Source of the DNA: Tritrichomonas musculus
Taxonomy: Eukaryota; Parabasalia; Tritrichomonadida; Tritrichomonadidae
Length of the DNA: 64,000 nt
Assembly (NCBI GenBank): GCA_039105265.1
Contig: JAPFFF010000006.1
Span: forward strand, 5,766,001 to 5,830,000
Reading direction: 5' to 3'
The translations under genes were made by a program, and so were the position numbers. Shown here one piece after another: positions 34,825 to 42,159 of this stretch (position 1 is the stretch's first letter; the number at the start of each line of letters is the position of its first letter). The notes below the pieces were generated by a model that was not told the origin of the DNA, made no database searches, and saw only the letters and a list, made by a program, of their open reading frames with translations.

Positions 34825-35761
34825 TCAAATCTTCTAATTGGACTTTTTCTTTCCATTCCATGTATTGTTCTCTTTCTTTCCTGTCGATTTCGTTTCTTGT
34901 AGCTTGACTTGTCTCATCTGTTGAAAACACCAATTTGAGATATGAATGTCGACTGGTAAAGGTTTTTGTTTTCATAAATTTCAAAATTTTTCTCAGATCT
35001 CTCGGTAAATTGTTTTCATCTTGATAATACTGAAACATTGTTTTCATGATTTCGTCATTTGTCTTTCCGAGAATATCAGCATTGATTGATTTGAAATGGT
35101 CCATAAATATATCTGTCCAGATTTTGATATTGCCGTTTTCGTCGTAATCATCAACAAATGTATGTGCCAAATTTGATTTGAATAATTCCATGCAAATCAA
35201 TCGTGCAACAATTTCATTCATTTCGTCATCTTCTATAAAACGAAGGAATTCCTGATCAGCTAACCATGCAATTATTTCGGATTTTGATTGAATGCCATTG
35301 TCTTCAAATTCTTGCCATTGCTCCGGGGTTATGTTTGATGGAAGGGTTAAATGATGATGGTGAATATTTTGATCTTTTTCTGTATTTTCAACTTTTTCAT
35401 CTTTTTCCTGACAATCTAAATTTTTGATAACTTCTTTGGGGTCATCATCACTTTTCTGTGCTTTTGGCTGATTTTTCTTAATTATTGGTGTTGGCTGAGA
35501 TTTGTATGCATCTTCTGAAATAAATTCGACTTCTGAGCTATAATCTTCATCTGATGATAAGCTTCTTTTCTTTGGAACTGGTTGACTTATTTGTTGAAAA
35601 CGTGGATTTTTTGAGCCATGTGTAGAAATTTGAATGCCATCAGAAATTTGCCTTTGCATACCATTTTTATTTGTAGCTCCTATTTCATCATAGGTTTGCT
35701 TTTGCTTCTCTTTTTGAGAGTGTAGCCTTTGTCTTGTGGTGTTGTTGCCTTGGTGGGACAT
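34721..35761 (-). CDS. Large charged element protein, unknown
   Basis: A 346-aa frame; start set at the ATG at 35761 (MSHQGNNTTRQR), immediately behind a type C promoter. Seen: polar low-complexity first 110 residues, then an acidic helical part (EWQEFEDNG-like and IEDDEMNEIVARLICMELF segments) resembling the repeats of the neighbouring protein, and a Lys-rich end. Its end overlaps the adjacent frame. Function unknown. Confidence 0.5.
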   Translation of the reverse strand: MSHQGNNTTRQRLHSQKEKQKQTYDEIGATNKNGMQRQISDGIQISTHGSKNPRFQQISQPVPKKRSLSSDEDYSSEVEFISEDAYKSQPTPIIKKNQPKAQKSDDDPKEVIKNLDCQEKDEKVENTEKDQNIHHHHLTLPSNITPEQWQEFEDNGIQSKSEIIAWLADQEFLRFIEDDEMNEIVARLICMELFKSNLAHTFVDDYDENGNIKIWTDIFMDHFKSINADILGKTNDEIMKTMFQYYQDENNLPRDLRKILKFMKTKTFTSRHSYLKLVFSTDETSQATRNEIDRKEREQYMEWKEKVQLEDLNETIKPGSVEKTKNKPEPKKKSKTGKKTNSKKEI

Positions 35762-35904
35762 GAAAAAAAGTGATGTGATGACCTCTCGGGAAAAAATTAG
35801 ATTTTGGTAAACGGTCTCCACCCCTAAACACCTAGAGGCACCCCATAAGGGACCCAAATAAAAATATGATTTTTCGTGCTCACCTCATCACCTCATTTTT
35901 TTAC
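35762..35904. promoter_or_regulatory. Type C promoter pair (35.8-35.9 kb)
   Basis: Minus strand: GACCGTTTACCAAAATC, TAATTTTTTCCCGAGAGGTC, ATCACATCACTTTTTTTC, ATG at 35761. Plus strand: TCACCTCATCACCTCATTTT, then TTTAC and the ATG at 35905. Both use an A/G-GGT-(C/G)A-TCAC-type box before a T-run. Confidence 0.65.
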
Positions 35905-36507
35905 ATGTCGTCCGAGCACCACGTAACCATAGATGAACCAGCTGATACTGAAGATAATGTCGAAACTCATGATGATATTATTGAACGATTACGAAATGTG
36001 CCAAAACGGTCCGAAACTTCTCTTGGTAAAGAGGAAAACGCCCGAATTTGGGATAACACTGAAACCGAGTATACTGAAGTTGAACCAGTTCCGCCTCCTC
36101 GATTTCCTAAAATTCCAAACAAAATCCCAGAAAAAGTCGGACTTGATAGTTACTATTTCAACGGAGTTGAACAAAAACGAATAATTCGAGGTTTGGCGAT
36201 GTTTTACCTATACAAAACATTCAAAGGAAAAGGCAAATCTGACCATAATCACCTCAGTTTTGACACCTTACGAAGGTCAAATATGTTTCAAATTCAGTCG
36301 GAAGTTGATGATCGAGCCGAATTTGAGGTCATCAAAGAATACATGGAAATTCAATGCCAAAATGATCGTCTTAAAAATGGCTGTTTCCCAGAAGAGGAAG
36401 AAGAGGAAGAAGAGGAAGAAGAAGAAGAAGAATTAATTGAAAAAGAAGAGGAAAAAGAAGACGAAGCACCAGATGACTTCAAAAAAGATCCTAATTGGAA
36501 ACCATAA
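35905..36507 (+). CDS. 200-aa acidic element protein
   Basis: Start set at the ATG at 35905, behind the promoter; upstream in-frame codons lie in promoter sequence. Seen: acidic N-terminus, Pro-rich linker (VEPVPPPRFPKIPNKIP), a small globular part (GVEQKRIIRGLAMFYLYKTF), then a long Glu run (more than ten Glu) and acidic tail. It is the last gene before the right terminus. Function unknown. Confidence 0.6.
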   Translation: MSSEHHVTIDEPADTEDNVETHDDIIERLRNVPKRSETSLGKEENARIWDNTETEYTEVEPVPPPRFPKIPNKIPEKVGLDSYYFNGVEQKRIIRGLAMFYLYKTFKGKGKSDHNHLSFDTLRRSNMFQIQSEVDDRAEFEVIKEYMEIQCQNDRLKNGCFPEEEEEEEEEEEEEELIEKEEEKEDEAPDDFKKDPNWKP

Positions 36508-36786
36508 AAAGGACGTTTAGTGAGAGGACGTTTAATAAATACTCTCATACTAGGTTTTAAGTAAACCACACAATTAACAACTTTTTCTATAGCTTTTTTG
36601 ATGTTAACGATACGGGACCTCCTTCCTAGCAGAGCGTTGAGAGGAATCCTGAGAACAAGCCCAGTGGAAGATCATTAATGGGAGTGGGGGATCATACCTG
36701 GCATAGCGGGGCTGGGGTCGCGGATGGGAAATATTTGACGCGGTTTTTGAACGAAGTGCAAAAATCGTGGCAAATATATAACTACT
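36508..36786. repeat. Probable right terminus of the Polinton (GC-rich)
   Basis: After the last gene, 36,605-36,765 is strikingly GC-rich against the AT-rich surroundings, then TTTGCACTTCGTTCAAAAAC (minus strand) leads to an end reading AGTAGTTATATATTTGCC inward from 36,786. Known: Maverick termini begin AG and carry long inverted repeats. The partner repeat is outside the window, so the exact end is inferred. A structured RNA inside this stretch is an alternative. Confidence 0.5.
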
Positions 36787-37068
36787 AAATTTATTTTAAT
36801 ATTATTTTATAAATATATTTTTATTTCATTTAAATGATTTAAGATTAATTGAATCTAATTTGATATTAAATTTTATTTTTTAAAATAATTATCTAACGAA
36901 TTTAATTGAAAAATTGAAATAAATTGAGTCTTCAGAAAATCAAACACCACTTTTTCAGGGGAAATTTAAAAGAGCCCTCAAATATTCTATATTATGCTGA
37001 CTGTTCAACTCAAATATATATTCTTCCAATTCAAATATTGAAGGCTATTTTAAAAAGTTGCTATGTTT
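36787..37068. other. AT-rich flank between Polinton and hAT-like remnant
   Basis: No gene seen. Contains GAGCCCTCAAATATTCTATA near 36,974, close to a sequence at about 23,305 (GAGCCCTCTAATATACTCTA), so it may belong to a dispersed repeat. Confidence 0.5.
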
Positions 37069-37111
37069 AGTATTAGCCAACCGTCATAGCTCACAATTTT
37101 TTGTGAGAAAA

Positions 37112-37855
37112 TATAGTGTTCCTAAAAAATATTGATAAGAAATGAATTCAATAGTTAATCGTCGTTAACAAAAGTTATTTTATTTTTAAAATTTTTAATT
37201 TAAAAAGTTAAATTTCTTATCAATATTTTTTCGGCAATTGAAAAAGTTGATTTTTTATTAAAAATTAAAATTAAAATCTTACTTGATTGCCTTGCACTTC
37301 GAGGCATTGTTTCAATTTCTTTGGAAAAGAATCAATCAAAGAATTGTTTGTTGCTAAACTTAGATTATTCCATATAAAGAATAAATTTGTGTTCAGGAAA
37401 CATTTGCCATTTCAGCTCCAGGGATTTCAGGAAACATTATTGCTTTAACGCATATGAAATACTTGATTTCATTTGTTAATATTTGTGGTCGGCCGGGTTG
37501 TGTTTTTTCTGGTCTCCCTTCATCAATCTATTTAGCTACTGCTTTGCGCAATTTAACGAAATACTTAATGCATCAGCTGTTTTGCTTTTATTAAAATTGT
37601 GCGATTGCAGAACCACTTGCGATTAAATTATTGCGTTCGTTTGTATTTTTTGGTAAAGAAAACATATAAATAAAAGGTCAAAAGATTGACCAACAATTGA
37701 TTCATAAATTCATGAATAGGTCATTAAATTTGAATGAATTTGAAAGAAATTTTAAAATTCTCTCAAATTATTTTTAAATAAATTTTCTCAATTTTTTCAA
37801 TGAAACATGAAAATTTCTCTCAAATTTCTTATCAATATTTTTTAGGACCTCTATA
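37112..37855. mobile_element. Tc1/mariner-like transposon remnant nested in the hAT-like copy
   Basis: Seen: inverted termini sharing TCCTAAAAAATATTGATAAG and continuing outward as TATAG(A/T)G(G/T); TA at both ends fits the TA target of the superfamily. It is 744 bp long and holds a decayed transposase N-terminus. A further inverted copy of the terminal sequence lies at about 37,209-37,233, so the left end alone can also fold as a hairpin. Confidence 0.65.
37259..37665 (-). pseudogene. Decayed Tc1/mariner-like transposase N-terminus
   Basis: Minus-strand translation from the ATG at 37665 gives NTNERNNLIASGSAIAQF, then, after stops and a frame change, ADALSISLN-type and DEGRPEKTQPGRPQILTNE segments. 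These fit the helix-turn-helix start and the GRPQ linker of Tc1/mariner (IS630-type) transposases. Several in-frame stops are present and the DDE catalytic part is absent, so this is a dead, truncated copy. Confidence 0.55.
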
Positions 37856-37987
37856 TCAAGTTGCTGAATTTCATTTATCTTCTGAATTTTTCTGAACTTA
37901 AATGAATGAAGTGAAAAATAATAGAAAATAATAGAAAAAATGAACGTTAAAATTTTATTAATGTTTTTAAAATATTTTGGAAAATAA

Positions 37988-38230
37988 TTATTCTTTATGA
38001 ATGGAATAAATATTTCCCATTCTAATTCCTAATTCCACATTTAAAAAATCATCAGATTTGTTATAGTTCTTTTTTCCGAAAATAAATTTCAGATGAGAAA
38101 AGAGTCGCTCTACTGCTGCCTCGTGCAAGGCATATTTAGTATCTTTATAGCCAATTCTGCCAAACGATTCATCCCAGAAACTTGTCTTGAATTATTCCAA
38201 AAATCAAATGGATCAGTTTCTCCAAAATAT
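37988..38230 (-). pseudogene. hAT transposase C-terminal (dimerisation) fragment
   Basis: Minus-strand reading ends at 37,988 and reads FWDESFGRIGYKDTKYALHE then AAVERLFSHLKFIFGKKNYN. This is the conserved hAT dimerisation pattern (A.ERLFS...I). Upstream, in another frame, TDPFDFW fits the DP-FW signature that precedes it. One frame change separates them, and the catalytic middle is missing. Confidence 0.65.
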
Positions 38231-38282
38231 ATCAAGTATTAGTAAAAAAATATCGTTTTATTTTTTTTCTTTACAAAAAGGG

Positions 38283-38442
38283 CAGTAACTGTAAACTAAC
38301 GGATGCCCAACATATATAATTCCATATTTAGCAAATTTTTTAATATTTGCTTTGAAATATCGATTGGTATTTGCGTTATCAATTGATAATAGCGTTTTTA
38401 TTAATAATTCACTTCCAGGTGGGAGAGTAATTATGGAAAAAA
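38283..38442 (-). pseudogene. Possible N-terminal hAT transposase fragment
   Basis: Open minus-strand stretch reading ITLPPGSELLIKTLLSIDNA, continuing to a FAKYGIIYVGHPLVYSYCPF segment with a CPFC pair that could start a zinc finger. It lies upstream of the hAT C-terminal fragment inside the same inverted repeats. Weak evidence. Confidence 0.3.
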
Positions 38443-38704
38443 ATGAAAATTTTCACAAAAATAATAAAAAAATATTTTTTTTTTTGCGAATAATATGAAA
38501 AATAATAAATTATTAATTATACTTTTATTAATATATATCATTAACAAATAAATATTTATAAATATAAATATAAATCTTACATATATTTTGAGATATAGTT
38601 ATATTTATTTCTTGAGTTTTACTTTAATTCAAAATATATATTCTCAAAATATATGGGCTTAATTGAAATTAATTTGAATGGATAAATGACGGTTGGCTAA
38701 TACT

Positions 38705-40042
38705 TGAGAGAATATTTAAATTAACTCAAAAAGTTCTTCTTTTCAATTGAGAGAAAACAAAGTTTTTTTTTTTATTATTTAATATTTTGAATATTAAAAA
38801 CAGCTTTTTCTAATATTCAAAATATTAAATGTCTTTTATTAAAAAATAATTATTTTTTATGAAAACTTATACAATAAATTCATTCAAAATATTTCTATAA
38901 AAATGCAAATATATTTGTAATTTATTTAAAAATGCTATTAAAAATTAGAAATTTCAATATAAAATATAGATAATCCATTTTTTTTAAATAAATAGTCATT
39001 GTTTTACAAATTAAGAATAAATATTTAGAATTTTAATTCTCAAACGTTTTTTCCTCGAGATGCTGGTGTGACGGTTTTTCATGTGTTCAAGAACGTTATT
39101 CTGGAAAATATTGTTTTATAAACAGAAAGCTTTCATTTCCTTCACTGCATGAGAAGCATGAAGTTTGTGAAAACCTCTCAAAAAATTCAATTAATTTTGG
39201 AAGGTGAATTGAAATTTCAGTATATAATAAAAAGAGAGAATATCATTGATTCGAATTAATATTTTTAGGTTATTATTTAAAAAATACATTTCATATTAAA
39301 TGGATAATTCTTAGACTTAGTGTAAAAATTTATGCTTTCCATTTATAAAATATTATTTTTAAGAATAACATTTAATAAAGGTATGGAAACTCTTTTTCAA
39401 TTCAATTTTATTTTATGCAAAAAAAGCTTGAATATTGATCATTTTTTATTAAAAATTAATCTATCGTCATGTATATAATATTTGTAGCATAAATATAAAT
39501 TCAAAAAAAAATAATTTTAATTTTATTACCGAAAAACAAGAAAAAAATGAAATCCAAAAATTTGATATTTTTGATCAACAGAAAAAACCTCATCAAAGTT
39601 TAAAACATGTCTAATATTGTTTTATCATATTATTAACATATTTGAAAATAGCATGAAAGGGCTTAATTCAAATCTCATAAAATGCATAATGAGAAAAAAA
39701 TGTTTTTTTAAGAAAAAATCAATTTAAAGATGAACGAGTCGACAAAAGTTTTTAGTTTTTTTAAATGTTCTTCATTTTTTTATTTATTAGAAAATAAAAT
39801 AAAAAAAGGCCATGTTTTTTGAGTGGATTTGGAGATCTTATATGATGTTATCAATTTTTTGTATAGTTCATATCATTGATGATATGAAATTTATTATTGA
39901 CCAATAAAGATGAAATTTTTTTGACCAAAAAGGTTAATTTATTTTTTTAAAGTAATTCTTCCAAAGACACAAATAAACTCAACAAAATAACTAAATAAGA
40001 GTAGTTAACAAAACAATTTTTAGGTATATCCCAGCGCAACGT
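38705..40042. other. AT-rich intergenic stretch with transposon debris
   Basis: No intact gene. An inverted pair TTAATATTTTGAATATTAAA / TAATATTCAAAATATTAAA lies at about 38,777-38,838. A coding-like plus-strand trace of about 50 residues near 39,060-39,210 (YSGKYCFINRKLSFPSLHEK) may be an old transposase or gene piece. A 22-bp palindrome TTCATATCATTGATGATATG occurs at 39,868. Confidence 0.45.
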
Positions 40043-40341
40043 GGAATAGCAAACCATGCAAAGATAATTATTTTAGAATGTCTTTTCCTAAAGCTCAAAC
40101 AAATTCAAAAAACTCACTAAATAAAAGCGATTTACAAAATAATTCTTTTATTAATTCCAGTACGTTTTATTTTTCTTATAAACAAACGAATTATCAATAG
40201 TTTTTTCATCTGCCAACTATTTGCTGGAATTTGTACGATAGTTATTTTGTAAATCGCTTTTATTTAGTGAATTTGTCGAATTTGCTTGAGTTTTAGGAAA
40301 AAATATTAAAAATGAATATTTTTTGCTTGGTTTGCTTATCC
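40043..40341. mobile_element. MITE-like long hairpin
   Basis: Two arms of about 105-118 bp in inverted orientation: left 40,043-40,160, right 40,224-40,341, spacer about 60 bp. Well-matched core: CACTAAATAAAAGCGATTTA (left) and its complement (right). Outer ends GGAATAGCAAACCATGCAAA / GGATAAGCAAACCAAGCAAA also match. No coding content. Typical of a miniature inverted-repeat element. Confidence 0.75.
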
Positions 40342-41079
40342 TTGATGCTTTATAATAAACAATAAAAATGGAAAAAGTGATTTGAACGAATCGGGAATAG
40401 AATTTTTAATCTCAATATGAAGAAAATTAGAAAACAATTTATCTGCATAAACTCATAATTTTCAAAATTTTGAAATTCGCCTTTTAGGTAAAAAAAAATT
40501 CGCCTTTTAGGTTAAAATAATTCATATCACTTGTGATATGAATATAAAAAATGATTAATTTCGAGTTCTTCTTCATGAAATATAAATTACTTATATAATT
40601 CTATTTAAAAATAATATAATTAAAAAAATAAAAAAAACTTGTTTTTTGAATTAAGATAACCAGATTAGGATTCAATTTTTTACAAAAAAATAATTTATTT
40701 TTATCTTAAATTCCTCTCAAAAAATATGTATTTTTTATACTATATTTATCATTAATACAATCATTTAAAAATTATATTTTGAAAGAAAAATGATCTGTCG
40801 AGTGGGTAGAAGTTTCCATACCTTTCATTTAATTAATTGTTAGCATTCTGAATAAGTTTTTTTATGATGGTTTCAATCATTCATTTTTATAACGTAAAGT
40901 CATCAAATAAACATGAAATTCTTTAATTCATCAAATTCTTAATACTTAAACGCAATTTATATGGTTAAAATAAGTTTTAATAAATATTTAAATAAAATTT
41001 GAAAAGATAAAGATGTATTTAATTTACTTTTTTTGAATAAACGATCAACTTTTTTGAATAAATTATTCGTTAATATTCA
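40342..41079. other. AT-rich intergenic region upstream of the Myb gene
   Basis: No gene seen. Notable only for a direct repeat ATTCGCCTTTTAGGT (about 40,476-40,514) and a palindrome TTCATATCACTTGTGATATG at 40,521, similar to the one at 39,868 on the other side of the MITE. Confidence 0.5.
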
Positions 41080-41913
41080 ATGAAAACCAAAAAAATGAAA
41101 TCCAAATCAATTGGAAACTTAAATGATGGCCATTACTATGATAATGCTCATTTTCAAAGTGCTGATAATCTAATGTCTAGAACATGTTCGCCCTCGTCCT
41201 CTAACGATAATTTATTAGGAATTGATTCACAAAAAAAAGCTATCAGGAGGATAAGATTTTCACCACAAGAAGATAAATTACTTTTACAGATTATTTCAAA
41301 TAATGGAACAAGCGATTGGAACAAAATATCTGATGAATTTTCTAAACAATCGCAAAGTAATTATCGAAGGACGCCAAGACAATGCAAAGATCGCTATATT
41401 AATTATTTAAGTCCAGAAGTTCAATATAAAAAGTGGACATATGAAGAAGATCAATGTCTTATTTTAAATTTTTTTTTATTTCCTTTTCATTGGCGTTCAA
41501 TACAAAAATCCTTGCCTGGAAGATCAGAAATTGCTATCAAAAACAGATTTAATAGAATTCAAAAAGAAGGAATGGACTTTTTGAGACCAATTATTAATTC
41601 AATCAAACAAAATCCGAAATATAACTCAATTTTATCAGATCATTCGAATATTTCTAAATTACAAATTAATTTAAGTCAATTTAAATCATCAAAAGAAAAT
41701 TGTATAAAATCAATTATTACAGATACAGGAAAAATGTATTGCAAATTTAAAAAAAATGATAATACTGGAAAGTCAATTATTGATTCTGGCAATATATCCG
41801 AGAAACCTGATGATATTTTTACACCACAAAACGATGAATATGATTTAATACAATTAAATTCGGAATATGATTCGTTTGACTTTCAAGATACTTTTGATAT
41901 GTTTGATGAATAA
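41080..41913 (+). CDS. Two-repeat Myb DNA-binding protein
   Basis: A 277-aa host protein. Seen: Myb repeat 1 at about residues 57-110 (RIRFSPQEDKLLLQIIS, Trp in SDWNKIS, RTPRQCKDRYINYL) and repeat 2 at about 112-160 (KKWTYEEDQCLILNFF, HWRSIQKSLPGRSEIAIKNR). The Ser-rich N-terminus and the Asp/Asn-rich C-terminal 110 residues are without domains. Known: R2R3-type Myb proteins are a large family in trichomonads and bind MRE/M3-type promoter elements. Inferred: transcription regulator. Confidence 0.85.
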   Translation: MKTKKMKSKSIGNLNDGHYYDNAHFQSADNLMSRTCSPSSSNDNLLGIDSQKKAIRRIRFSPQEDKLLLQIISNNGTSDWNKISDEFSKQSQSNYRRTPRQCKDRYINYLSPEVQYKKWTYEEDQCLILNFFLFPFHWRSIQKSLPGRSEIAIKNRFNRIQKEGMDFLRPIINSIKQNPKYNSILSDHSNISKLQINLSQFKSSKENCIKSIITDTGKMYCKFKKNDNTGKSIIDSGNISEKPDDIFTPQNDEYDLIQLNSEYDSFDFQDTFDMFDE

Positions 41914-42159
41914 AAAAGATTTTTTCAAATGATTATCTTATTTCACTTGATTTAGTTTAACATCATATATATAATCAATGTTATTTAATTTATTGTTTAG
42001 ATGACTTATGAAAAGAGAAATTATACATAAATTTAAGATATACAATATTTTAAAAACATGCGAATTCATTCTTTTGAAACTTTGACGTCAAAATTTAATA
42101 CGACCATATATCTATTCAAAGTCAACAAATATTTTTATATATAAATATTTTTATATATA

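Larger units (their letters stand above)
1..36786. mobile_element. Giant Maverick/Polinton, right-hand part (left end outside window)
   Basis: Seen: packaging ATPase, double-jelly-roll capsid proteins, penton-like protein, protein-primed PolB and retroviral-type integrase lie together, with an SF3 helicase and KilA-N protein. Known: PolB + INT + ATPase + MCP + mCP is the defining Maverick/Polinton set, and these elements are abundant in Trichomonas. The shared promoter motif on both sides of 22.4-24 kb argues that one element spans the whole stretch. At 36.8 kb or more it is larger than the 15-25 kb usual for the family. Most core genes are open end to end, so it looks young and nearly whole, with perhaps two or three interrupted accessory genes. 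The usual cysteine protease was not recognised; it may lie left of the window. Confidence 0.9.
37069..38704. mobile_element. hAT-like DNA transposon remnant
   Basis: Seen: a 19-bp perfect inverted repeat, AGTATTAGCCAACCGTCAT at 37,069-37,087 and its complement at 38,686-38,704. Between them, on the minus strand, lies a hAT-type transposase C-terminus. A Tc1/mariner-like copy (37,112-37,855) is nested inside. An 8-bp target duplication was not visible. Degraded and internally deleted, so not able to move itself. Confidence 0.6.
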
